Positions 26,390 to 35,122 of a stretch of DNA of 64,000 nucleotides are shown piece after piece. The position numbers were made by a program, and so were the translations under genes. The notes beneath the pieces are model-generated. The model was not told where the DNA came from and did no database searches. It saw nothing but the letters and a program-made list of their open reading frames with translations. Each line of letters starts with the position of its first letter. Position 1 is the first letter of the stretch. The stretch lies in NCBI GenBank assembly GCA_039964455.1, contig JBDVXK010000025.1:1-64000 (forward strand). Reading direction: 5' to 3'. The stretch comes from CALJFL01 sp039964455. GTDB taxonomy: Bacteria > Pseudomonadota > Gammaproteobacteria > Pseudomonadales > Halieaceae.

Positions 26390-28739
26390 CGATGGTCTCC
26401 TGCGGATACAAATAACTCGCCAGAGCAGGTAGCAGCGTCAGCGCGCCCACCATATTGAGCAAAAACATGAAGGTCAGTAACAGGCCCATATCAGCCTGAA
26501 ATTTAATGGGGGAGAAAATCCAGGTGGCGACGCCTATCGCGAGGGTAATGCCGGTAAAGGCAACAGCCTTGCCGGTACTGGATAGCGTTTCACTCCAGGC
26601 CTGCGCCAGTGACAGCCCTCTTCGGCGAAACGCGCCCAGACGGGAAAACACATAGATGCCGTAGTCCACACCAACTCCAACACCCAGCGCTATAACAGGA
26701 AGTGTGGCAACCTTGACGCCTATACCAGCATAGGCCATCAAGGCCTGGCATAGCACGGAGGTCAGGGCCAGGGGCAACACAATACAAATCACTGCTCTGA
26801 ATGACCCAAAGCTCACCAGCACCAAGAAGGCCACGGCTGCATAAACCAGGTACAGCATTCGCATCTGCGATCGGGCTATTTCCTGATTCGTCGCAGCTTC
26901 AATTCCCGCATTACCAGCCGCCGGTACAAATCGAATTTGCGCACTATCATGCACTGCTGCAAAGCTCTCCACCGCCTGCATAACACGAGTCAATGTTTGC
27001 GCCTTATGATCCGACAGGTAGATAACCGCTGGTGACAGACTGCACTCCCGATTCATTAACTGCTCAGGCATACGGTTAAACGTGGAATTCAGGGCCGCCT
27101 GATTTCGGCTGACTGTTGACCACTTCAAGCTGCCTTCGTTGAACGCACTAAGCACCAGCCTGGATACGGTAGGGCTGCCGATCGCTGACTCAACACCTTC
27201 CACATTACTCATGACCCAGAGAAATTCATCCAGCAGCTTCATGTTGCGATACTCAGCGCAGGCCTCTGGCTCTGTCTCAACGAGAATCACCAAAATGTCG
27301 GAGCTCGTTGAGTAATGTTCAGAGATATAGGCGCTATCAAGGTTATAACGGGAATCGGCGCGCAACTCCGGGGCGCCGGCATCCAGATCGCCTATTTGGA
27401 GTGAGCGTCCGCCGTACAGCCCGGCGGCAGCGAGCACAACAGCAATGAAAATCAACACACGCGCAAGCGGCCTGGTCGCGCAGGCTGCCATGAATTTCAC
27501 CACCGGCCCTGTCTCAGACTGTTTACCCTGCATTCTGGCAATCGTTCTGGCACCAATGCCGGAGTAAGAAAGCAGTAGAGGGAGAAGCACCAGGTTGCTG
27601 ATAATGACCACGGCAACGCCTATGCTGGCGGTAATACCCAGTTCGCGTATTACCTGAATCGGCATTAACAGCATGGTGAGGAACCCTACGGCATCAGAAA
27701 CAAGCGCCGTTGTCCCGGGTAGATACAGGCCACGAAAGGCTAGCTTGGCCGCCCCTGTTTTGGTTGCCCCGGACGCGGCATGCATTGCGGTTGCGTTGAC
27801 CATCTGAACGCCATGGCTGATCGCTATGGCAAAGACCAAAAACGGGACCAGAACCGAGAATGCATCCATCCCATAGCCAAATACCTGTAACAATCCAAGC
27901 TGCCATATCACCGCAACCAACGAGCACAGCAACGCGACGGCCGTAGCCCTGACGCTGCGGGAATATACGAAAAGCAGTAACGCGGTGAGGCAAAATGTAA
28001 TGAAGGCAAATACGGCTATGACTCTTATGCCTTCCAGCAGGTCACCAACCATTTTGGCAAAACCCACAACATAAACCCGGATTTCATCGCTCTGGTATTT
28101 CTGTCTGACATCACGTTCCAGCAACTTCGCGAACGCTCCATAGTCCAGAGGCTCGCCTGTTCTGGGATCGCGATCAAACAGGGTGGCCTCCACAATACTG
28201 GAGGTAAAGTCATTGGCGACCAGTCGACCGACTTCACCTGAACGAAGCAGGTTGAGCCGCAATTCGTCCATGGACTCCGCGCTGCCGTCATAGCTGGAAC
28301 TGATAACCTGATCACCTTCAAAACCGTCCTCCGTAACCTCGGTCCAGCGCACAGTTGGGGTCCACAGAGAGCGTAAGCGATTGGAGTCGACGCCAGGCAG
28401 GTAAAAAATCTCGTCGGTGATTTGCCGAACGACATCGAGATAGTCTGCATCGAAAATATCTCCGTCAACTCGCTCCACGGCGACCTGCACTGTGGTGCCA
28501 GTCGCCCCAAGATCAGGCAGATGACGCAGCATGGCCTGTATATAGGGGTGCTCAACCGGAATCATTTTTTCAAAGCTGGCATCGGGTTGCAGCCGTGTCG
28601 CCTGCCAACCGAGGATGACGGTTGCAATCAGAAACGCCAGCAACAGGCCCGGGCGCCAGGCGAACAGCAGTCGTTCAATAAACGGCTCCTCCTCACCCCA
28701 CTGCCAGGTATCCGGGCGCACTTCAGTCACTAAAGTCAC
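26382..28739 (-). CDS. RND superfamily (MMPL-like) transporter
   Basis: An inner-membrane transporter of about 785 residues with the RND two-fold plan: one N-terminal helix, a large periplasmic loop (about 45-225), a helix block with VFAIAISHGVQMVNA, a second periplasmic loop, and a second block with VIALGVGVGVDYGIYVFSRLG. It resembles hydrophobe exporters and lacks an adjacent membrane-fusion protein. Start is uncertain: GTG at 28739 has AGAG six bases upstream and overlaps the YCF48 stop; GTG at 28730 also fits. It sits between the YCF48 and DUF1302 genes, overlapping both. Confidence 0.88.
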   Translation of the reverse strand: MTLVTEVRPDTWQWGEEEPFIERLLFAWRPGLLLAFLIATVILGWQATRLQPDASFEKMIPVEHPYIQAMLRHLPDLGATGTTVQVAVERVDGDIFDADYLDVVRQITDEIFYLPGVDSNRLRSLWTPTVRWTEVTEDGFEGDQVISSSYDGSAESMDELRLNLLRSGEVGRLVANDFTSSIVEATLFDRDPRTGEPLDYGAFAKLLERDVRQKYQSDEIRVYVVGFAKMVGDLLEGIRVIAVFAFITFCLTALLLFVYSRSVRATAVALLCSLVAVIWQLGLLQVFGYGMDAFSVLVPFLVFAIAISHGVQMVNATAMHAASGATKTGAAKLAFRGLYLPGTTALVSDAVGFLTMLLMPIQVIRELGITASIGVAVVIISNLVLLPLLLSYSGIGARTIARMQGKQSETGPVVKFMAACATRPLARVLIFIAVVLAAAGLYGGRSLQIGDLDAGAPELRADSRYNLDSAYISEHYSTSSDILVILVETEPEACAEYRNMKLLDEFLWVMSNVEGVESAIGSPTVSRLVLSAFNEGSLKWSTVSRNQAALNSTFNRMPEQLMNRECSLSPAVIYLSDHKAQTLTRVMQAVESFAAVHDSAQIRFVPAAGNAGIEAATNQEIARSQMRMLYLVYAAVAFLVLVSFGSFRAVICIVLPLALTSVLCQALMAYAGIGVKVATLPVIALGVGVGVDYGIYVFSRLGAFRRRGLSLAQAWSETLSSTGKAVAFTGITLAIGVATWIFSPIKFQADMGLLLTFMFLLNMVGALTLLPALASYLYPQETIDE

Positions 28740-29865
28740 CCAAATCTCTAAAACTGTAAATACCACCCTGCCCGACAACTACGAGCCTGCCACGATGATG
28801 TATAACCGAGCTTAATCCGGTCCTGGCGGGTAGCGAGTGATCACTGAATGTATTGGCGCCATCGTCACTGAGCTGCAAGTTGCCAACGGCCCCAACAGCT
28901 GCTGTATATCGCTCATTAAGCCAGGTGACCCCGGCAAGTGAGCGCGCTGTATCTACCGAAGCAGGTTGCCAGCTGTCACCAGCATCAAGACTGCGGTAGA
29001 TATTGCCACGCAGCCCCACGACCACCAGCGCACCCGTTGCTGCTTCATAGGCGATATCAAAAAACGAGCCATGATAGGGTGACGACAACGCCTTCCAGCG
29101 TGTCCCGCCATCGACAGAACGAAATAGCAGCCCGCCCTCACCTGCCACCCAAACCAGCGCATCGCCGTCGCCTGTAATTGCATTCAGGTGCATCTGATCT
29201 GGGTTTTCGAATGCGCCTGTGTCGCGTACCCAGCCGACACCACCGTCTACTGTGTACAGGTACTCTCCAAATGCACCAATCGCAAAGCCTCGCAATGGAT
29301 CGCTGAAGTACACATCCAGTAAGGGAGATGAGTGCACAGGCTGCGATAGAGCATATTCAGCATCCTCAATCGCCAGATGAACTTCCTCTAAACGAGCAAC
29401 CAGCCCTGCGCGTAAATGACCATCATTCTCTCGCGTCAGTTCGGCTTCCAATTGCCGCTTCTGCCGCTGTACCGCCTGCAGTTGATCCTGATTGATGGAA
29501 TCCTGCTCTAACAAACCGTTGTATTGAACGCTCCAGCTGGCACCACCATCCGGACTCGCCAGAATCAGTCCATCATGACCCACTGCCCAGCCGCGCTGTG
29601 AATCGGCAAAATAGACTGCTGTTAGCATTTCACGTGTGGGCGTGGGAACTTGCCGCCAATTCTCGCCATCGGCATCGCTGAGCAGGATATGGCCGCGCTC
29701 ACCTACAGCCACCAGATTTTCTCCCGCAGATGCCAGATCAAGCAACAGGGAATGGGTCGCCAGTGGCATTAGCAATGATGGCTGCACTGACCCTGTCGCT
29801 GGTGATTGCTGGAACAGCAATACGTAAAGCAGTACCATGCCCGCCGTATAAACAACGCGTTTCAT
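28723..29865 (-). CDS. Exported YCF48/BNR-repeat beta-propeller protein
   Basis: A 380-residue periplasmic protein with signal peptide and repeated Asp-box-like blades: SDADGENW, SPDGGASW, TVDGGVGW, SVDGGTRW, SLDAGDSW and SDDGANTF. Between the second and third blades is a charged helical insert (about 125-165) rich in Glu, Gln and Arg. The family includes the photosystem II assembly factor HCF136, but in this operon it more likely serves as a periplasmic scaffold for the RND transporter. It heads the operon and overlaps the next gene. Confidence 0.88.
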   Translation of the reverse strand: MKRVVYTAGMVLLYVLLFQQSPATGSVQPSLLMPLATHSLLLDLASAGENLVAVGERGHILLSDADGENWRQVPTPTREMLTAVYFADSQRGWAVGHDGLILASPDGGASWSVQYNGLLEQDSINQDQLQAVQRQKRQLEAELTRENDGHLRAGLVARLEEVHLAIEDAEYALSQPVHSSPLLDVYFSDPLRGFAIGAFGEYLYTVDGGVGWVRDTGAFENPDQMHLNAITGDGDALVWVAGEGGLLFRSVDGGTRWKALSSPYHGSFFDIAYEAATGALVVVGLRGNIYRSLDAGDSWQPASVDTARSLAGVTWLNERYTAAVGAVGNLQLSDDGANTFSDHSLPARTGLSSVIHHRGRLVVVGQGGIYSFRDLGDFSD

Positions 29866-29960
29866 CTTCCGCCTGTTATAGTTTTCGTTCGACTCATTAA
29901 TACTTGATAGTAACCCGCGGAGTATTGACCCGCATCAATGTATGACTAGGCTTGTCAAAT

Positions 29961-30842
29961 ATGCGCTTTAGGCTTGTCACAATTTTTCTGCTGCTAGCGG
30001 CACCCTTGTCGGGAGCCCAGGAAGCCCTGCCCTATCATGGCGAAGGTGACTTACCGCCAACGCAGGACCAAATTTTAGAACAGCAGCTTAAGCGCGATGT
30101 CTGCGCCGCAGGTTATTGTGACCTGGTCAATGATGACAAACTGTCGATGGCCCTTGTGCTGATGCCCACCGAAGGGCCCACCAGGCTGGCTATGCTGAAC
30201 GGCCACAATATGGCCTATGCAGCGAGCCTCCCTAAAGTAGCGATATTGCTGGGGGCAATGGTGGCGTCCGAGCGAGGACAACTGACATTGTCCGATCCCG
30301 TAATGGACGATCTGGATAAAATGATCCGGGTATCGTGTAACGACTGCGCAACTCGCTCGCTTACCCTGGTTGGTCGCGAAAACCTGCTCGCTATTTTGCG
30401 AGAGCCAGGGTTTGCATTTTATGACGACAAACGCGCTGGTGGCCTGTGGGTTGGCAAAGACTATGCTGCAGGAAAAGCCTACCAGAGAGACCCCATCAAG
30501 GGCCTGTCACATGCAGCTACGCCCTACCAGGTAGCACGCCTCTACTACCGACTGAACAATGGCAGCCTGTTGGACAACACCCACAGCGAGATTATGAAAG
30601 ACATGCTTGATGACCCCGGCATTCAGCACAAGTTTGTGCGTGGCCTTGAAGACAACGGTGTGACCATAGAGATGCGCAAGTCAGGCAGCTGGGAAGATTT
30701 TCATTCAGACAGCGTACTGGTGCACCACGCTGGCGGCCATTACATCGGGGTCGCTATTGTGGAGCACCCGGATGGCGAAGTGATTACACAAACACTGGCG
30801 GACATTTTCGACGCTCTCGCTAGAGGTCGTGCCGTTCCCTGA
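29961..30842 (+). CDS. Exported serine hydrolase of the class A beta-lactamase fold
   Basis: A 293-residue protein with signal peptide (to about residue 19). The serine beta-lactamase/DD-peptidase elements are visible: SLPK at 89-92 (SxxK), SCN at 125-127 (SDN-like) and RKSGSW near residue 240 (KTG-like). The class A Glu166 region is not evident, so it is probably not an antibiotic-hydrolysing enzyme. The ATG at 29961 is chosen over an upstream TTG. Its last 23 bases overlap the 3' end of a second serine hydrolase on the other strand. Confidence 0.82.
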   Translation: MRFRLVTIFLLLAAPLSGAQEALPYHGEGDLPPTQDQILEQQLKRDVCAAGYCDLVNDDKLSMALVLMPTEGPTRLAMLNGHNMAYAASLPKVAILLGAMVASERGQLTLSDPVMDDLDKMIRVSCNDCATRSLTLVGRENLLAILREPGFAFYDDKRAGGLWVGKDYAAGKAYQRDPIKGLSHAATPYQVARLYYRLNNGSLLDNTHSEIMKDMLDDPGIQHKFVRGLEDNGVTIEMRKSGSWEDFHSDSVLVHHAGGHYIGVAIVEHPDGEVITQTLADIFDALARGRAVP

Positions 30843-32070
30843 TCAATTGGTGAACGCCAGTTCCCAGACTTTGATGTATGACAGCAGAGTTTTTCCGCAG
30901 GACATTCGAGATAAGCGCTACCGCGTAATGTAAGCGAACGTCGCCAATTTTCTGCTCAACAATGGCAACAGAATTCATATAGTTCTTCACGTTACCTTTG
31001 TAGGCTCCACACTGAAAACCCTCTTCCTTTCTACAACTATAGAGTGAGCCAGATTTAAAGTAGACCGCGGCTTTTTTCAACGCCGGAGAAGAAGCGTAGC
31101 GAATGCGGCGCTCGGTAACGTAAAGCAAACGCTTCAGCGTGCGGCTGGTCCATGGATCTATTAGCCTCCCCTGCTCCATTTTCAGCAGATAGAGCATCAG
31201 GCTACGCGCATTGGCGTAACTGAGCCCGCCGCCATTCACAATATGCTTGCCCTCACGGGTAAAAAAGCTGCCCTGGCGGATTTCATGCAGAGAGAATCCA
31301 TTCTCCGGCAGGGGCTGCCAGAATGTCTCCTTAAATAGATCTGTTCTCTGCCCGCCAGTCATACTGTCAAAAAACGGCGATATCTCTGCTTCCGCAAGGG
31401 GGTAGCGCGGACCCAGTCCTCGCAACATCATGCTGTCCCTCATCACCATTGCAGCCGCCGCATTCGAGCTGACCGACAGCATCCAGTCCAGGTATTCCCA
31501 GAGGTTACCCTGATCACCGTCGGCCATTCTGCGTCTGGTTAACTCGCGCTTCTCCACGTCAAACAGCCGTATCGTATGGTGGTCGCTGTGACTGAAGCGG
31601 TCTGCCGTAATAGTGGTATTGCGCAGCAGTGCTGACCTGTCATTCACGTCTGGATAGGTGTCGGCGAGTGCCTGGAAAAAACCCAGCGCCGCCACAAGCT
31701 TGCCGACGCTGCCTACGTTTTGCCTATAATCACCCCTGAATTCGGCATACGCAGGTGCATTAGGGTCGGTGAGATCCAGTACTGCGATGCTGTAGCCATC
31801 TTTTTCCTCACCCAACAGCTTGACGACTTCTTCGCTGAACTCCGGGTCAGTGGAAGGCAAATCACCACTGCGCCCTGCGAGCCGGATATCGACTTGATTG
31901 CTTAGCAACAGCGCCCCCGGTGGCTGCTTGCTGCCAGAGATTTCACCCGCTTCGGTAAGCCTGACTTGTTCCAGACGCCGGATTCCCGTATCTGCATAGC
32001 CATCCACGGGATAGCTGTAAGCCCATTGTACAGCTATCGCCAAAAAAACCACTGCCAGTAAAGCCCTCAT
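30820..32070 (-). CDS. Exported serine hydrolase/penicillin-binding-protein-like protein
   Basis: A 416-residue protein with signal peptide ending near AYSYP. Motifs SVGK at 121-124 (SxxK), SVSSN (SxN) and FKSGSLYS (KSG) match the beta-lactamase/D,D-peptidase fold, with a long N-terminal extension before the catalytic domain. Its ATG overlaps the stop of the dikinase-like gene (ATGA), so the two are translationally coupled. It is convergent with the serine hydrolase at 29961, sharing 23 bases. A peptidoglycan or ester substrate is possible; none is indicated by sequence. Confidence 0.8.
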   Translation of the reverse strand: MRALLAVVFLAIAVQWAYSYPVDGYADTGIRRLEQVRLTEAGEISGSKQPPGALLLSNQVDIRLAGRSGDLPSTDPEFSEEVVKLLGEEKDGYSIAVLDLTDPNAPAYAEFRGDYRQNVGSVGKLVAALGFFQALADTYPDVNDRSALLRNTTITADRFSHSDHHTIRLFDVEKRELTRRRMADGDQGNLWEYLDWMLSVSSNAAAAMVMRDSMMLRGLGPRYPLAEAEISPFFDSMTGGQRTDLFKETFWQPLPENGFSLHEIRQGSFFTREGKHIVNGGGLSYANARSLMLYLLKMEQGRLIDPWTSRTLKRLLYVTERRIRYASSPALKKAAVYFKSGSLYSCRKEEGFQCGAYKGNVKNYMNSVAIVEQKIGDVRLHYAVALISNVLRKNSAVIHQSLGTGVHQLIRERHDL

Positions 32071-34976
32071 AGCGCTGGCCGCGATTGCATATCTACACTG
32101 ACTGCCTGTCTATGCACACCGGCACTATCCATGTCCTGTAGATACTTACTTGTTCTCGCCGCCTTGCTGTCCAGAAACGGACGCAACTGAAACAAATGCA
32201 ACTGTCCATGAAGAAAACCGAACTCCACGTCGGCCGGCGCAGGCGCGCCCGCCTCATCTACTATAGGAGGAAATCTCTCGGGCAAGTCGGCCGCAAATTG
32301 ACGCAGAATCCTGATTTCAGCGGGCTGCAGAACGGTATCACTGCCTGAAGCAGGCAATTTCAGTATCCCACCTTCGGGGTTTGTGGTTCGCCGCCACGGA
32401 GCCGTAGCCGTCGCCAGTACGCGCACGTCGCCATTCTCAAGATTCACCCGCAGGGACTCTGCCGCCTGCCCATCCACAGCGCCACCGAGGCCCTCGTTTA
32501 CCGCTACCGATATAACATCGCGCGCGCCGCTGTCGATATCAGCGGTGACCATCACACCTGATTTTTCCGATGCAACTGATTCCAGTAACAGTATCGAGGT
32601 ATACACATGCTCTGGTGCTGCCATATGCGACTGTCGCCAGGAAAAAGCACGCCGGGTAAATGGTGAGGCCCAAACCCTGGGTATCGCATCAACAAGATCA
32701 GCCAATCCAACAACGTTCGGTAGCGTCAGGTTGAGTCCAGCGCCTGTAAACCCGGCAAGGTCTTCAACATTGGTATCAGAGCGGACAAAAACACCCGCAT
32801 CCTCGTCACCAAACATTGCCAAAAACTGTTTATGCAACTGCGCGACAAACTCCCGGGGTAACACCGTACTCAATACGGCGTTATATAGCTCGCGGCGAAA
32901 GGCCTCCGTGGCCTGTGCTCTCTCTGTCCCCTGGGGCATCGCATCCAGCTCGGCATAACCCGACCGCATCCAGTCATAAAGCGTACCGTCAGACCCATGA
33001 GGTTGGCCCAGGGCAATCTCACGAAACAGGCCGAAGGGAATCGTTAAGCCCCGCGACACTGCCTCGGGATAATGCTTGCGCAACTCCGCCAGCTTGGCCG
33101 CCTTGGGGCCCACAGTTCGCCCTGAGTCCACCGCCGAAAGCTCCTCCAGGTTGAGGATACGCTTCACAGAGAGATCGAGTTTCTCGAGGTCCGGCGTAAT
33201 CCTGACGCTGTCTCGCATACTGACCTGACCGAGTTCCTTATTCCATTGTTCGCCATCGGCGCTCAGCTCAACCAGACCGCCTGCACTGACTGCCATAACA
33301 ACCGCTTGTCCATTCATCGACTCCAGTTGCTTTGCTACTGCGGGCGTCACGCTTACATTGGGTATTCCCAGATTTCGAGCCAGCAGCTGAACATGCGAGA
33401 GCGGGTTACCAGCACCGGCTGTGATTATGCCGCCAACCGGCGGCAACTCGGCCACGGTTTCAGGCAGCAGGTAGATACCATCCTCCTCGAAGGACTCTGG
33501 ATCCTCGAGATTTGGCGATGTATGAAGGGTGCCTCGCACAAGCCCCGGGTTCAGCGCATGCAGCCCGACGCCTACCTGCCTGTCGAACACGGTATGCTTT
33601 ATCCCCGCCAGCTGTCCGGCGTCCCGCAACAGCAGGTCCAGCGCAGTCGAGTAAAACAACATGGGGCTGGCCCGTAACTGATCCTGAATGAACAAGAGTG
33701 CTTTAGGCTCCAACTCAGCGAGCTTCACCATTGACGGATAAAAATAACGTCGCATGCCCTGCACAGCCCAATTGGGCGCGCGCCCAAGATAGGCTAGCGA
33801 ATCACGATAGCTGTTTAGCGGCAGTGAAGTCGAAGCAAGTGAGCCAAGCTCCTTCTGCAGAGCACTATAGAGACGTGTATTGAGAACACCCGTACCATAG
33901 GCCGCAGACGTCGTAGCGCGTAAGGCCTGCGTTATCTGTGAGCGAGTCATCCGGGTGAGCTCAGGCCGTAACTCGCTAGCGGCGCTAAAGTGCTCCGCCT
34001 CAAGTCGCAACCCCAGATCCAGCAACTCCAGTCGATATTCGGCATGACCCACCGATGGCAGATTACGCCGGATATAGGCCAGCAGCTCGCCGGTGGCAGC
34101 CAATCTCACAACCGCGTCATTCGAGGCAGACCAGGCTTCAGCCGCCGCCAGAAATGTGGCCCGCCATTGGCTATCCAGGGCTTCCTTGCCGGACCATTCC
34201 CGAAGGAGTTCGGCCAAAGGCTCGGCACGATAGATCCCGTCGATCTCGCTGGCGAGCTCTTCAAAACGACCCTGCAGTTCGGCCCTGTCGCTGGCCTGTG
34301 CATACGCTCGCACTTCGGCTGCATCGCTGGCGTCGGGACTGCCGTGAATCTTGACACGCAAGGGCGTAAAGCCCTTGTCATCTGCAGCGATTGCCGCAGA
34401 CCACTGCCTGACCTTCCCTATGGAGGCGCTATCCTCGCCATGAGGCAGTAGCTTCACTCCTGTACGCAGTGCAGAAAATCTTGGCCCCAGCCAATCCGGA
34501 TTGGACAACAGCGAGAGCAGCAGCGCCCTGCCTCCAGCCCGCTCGTCTTCCTCCTGAATTGCACCCCGATAAAAAAGAGCGCGCTCGAGGATCCAACCGT
34601 TATCGATGGCAATCAGGAACTTTTCGATCAGCAACTGCGCGTAATGGTCTTCGTAATCAGCGAGGTCCAGAAATACCTCAGGGTCTACGCCCGCCAACAG
34701 GTTGGCAATCAGATAGCCATCTTCTCTAAGAGACAGAGTCTGCTCACTCCACTGCCCATGTTGCACACCACCGCCTCGCTCACTGCAGGCATAGGCCTTG
34801 GGTGGCAGAACCGCGCCATCCGCGCAAAACCAGCGTATACGGGAAAATGGGCCTCTGGGGGCCTCTCGCATCTCCCTGACCACGTCTTGCAGGGCCTCAT
34901 TAGCTTGCGCGATCGGATGCCACCCAAGCAGTAGCCATAAAAATGCTGTCACTACTAACCGCACTTTTCTCTCCAT
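32067..34976 (-). CDS. Exported phosphohistidine/ATP-grasp dikinase-like protein
   Basis: A 969-residue protein with a clear signal peptide (basic MERKVR, hydrophobic core, AQA cleavage site near residue 26). Residues to about 450 are helical and of unknown family. A PEP-utilising mobile domain follows, with the phospho-accepting His528 in GNPLSHVQLLARNLGIP. A PPDK-type ATP-grasp domain occupies about 620-950, with VRSDTNVEDLAGFTGAGL, VNEGLGGAVDG and DVEFGF...LRPF. The order His domain then ATP-grasp, with no pyruvate TIM barrel, matches glucan water dikinase and not PEP synthase. The start ATG at 34976 is chosen over an upstream extension. It diverges from the kinase-like gene. Confidence 0.82.
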   Translation of the reverse strand: MERKVRLVVTAFLWLLLGWHPIAQANEALQDVVREMREAPRGPFSRIRWFCADGAVLPPKAYACSERGGGVQHGQWSEQTLSLREDGYLIANLLAGVDPEVFLDLADYEDHYAQLLIEKFLIAIDNGWILERALFYRGAIQEEDERAGGRALLLSLLSNPDWLGPRFSALRTGVKLLPHGEDSASIGKVRQWSAAIAADDKGFTPLRVKIHGSPDASDAAEVRAYAQASDRAELQGRFEELASEIDGIYRAEPLAELLREWSGKEALDSQWRATFLAAAEAWSASNDAVVRLAATGELLAYIRRNLPSVGHAEYRLELLDLGLRLEAEHFSAASELRPELTRMTRSQITQALRATTSAAYGTGVLNTRLYSALQKELGSLASTSLPLNSYRDSLAYLGRAPNWAVQGMRRYFYPSMVKLAELEPKALLFIQDQLRASPMLFYSTALDLLLRDAGQLAGIKHTVFDRQVGVGLHALNPGLVRGTLHTSPNLEDPESFEEDGIYLLPETVAELPPVGGIITAGAGNPLSHVQLLARNLGIPNVSVTPAVAKQLESMNGQAVVMAVSAGGLVELSADGEQWNKELGQVSMRDSVRITPDLEKLDLSVKRILNLEELSAVDSGRTVGPKAAKLAELRKHYPEAVSRGLTIPFGLFREIALGQPHGSDGTLYDWMRSGYAELDAMPQGTERAQATEAFRRELYNAVLSTVLPREFVAQLHKQFLAMFGDEDAGVFVRSDTNVEDLAGFTGAGLNLTLPNVVGLADLVDAIPRVWASPFTRRAFSWRQSHMAAPEHVYTSILLLESVASEKSGVMVTADIDSGARDVISVAVNEGLGGAVDGQAAESLRVNLENGDVRVLATATAPWRRTTNPEGGILKLPASGSDTVLQPAEIRILRQFAADLPERFPPIVDEAGAPAPADVEFGFLHGQLHLFQLRPFLDSKAARTSKYLQDMDSAGVHRQAVSVDMQSRPAL

Positions 34977-35122
34977 TATTTTTATCGGCTTTTCTGGTCT
35001 GATCCCAGTATAGCAACACCGCACTCGGGCACCCCCCAGCAATTTTGCGATAAAGCGGATGGCACTTGCGCCACAGGCACTCTATCATCGAAAGACGTTT
35101 CAGGAGCAACCGGATTCACGTG

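Noticed and set aside
29961..30842. Class A beta-lactamase conferring resistance
   Set aside because: SxxK, SxN and KSG motifs are present but the Glu166 loop is not evident, so antibiotic hydrolysis is not supported.
32067..34976. PEP synthase or pyruvate phosphate dikinase annotation
   Set aside because: The domain order is reversed, there is no pyruvate/PEP-binding barrel, and a signal peptide is present.
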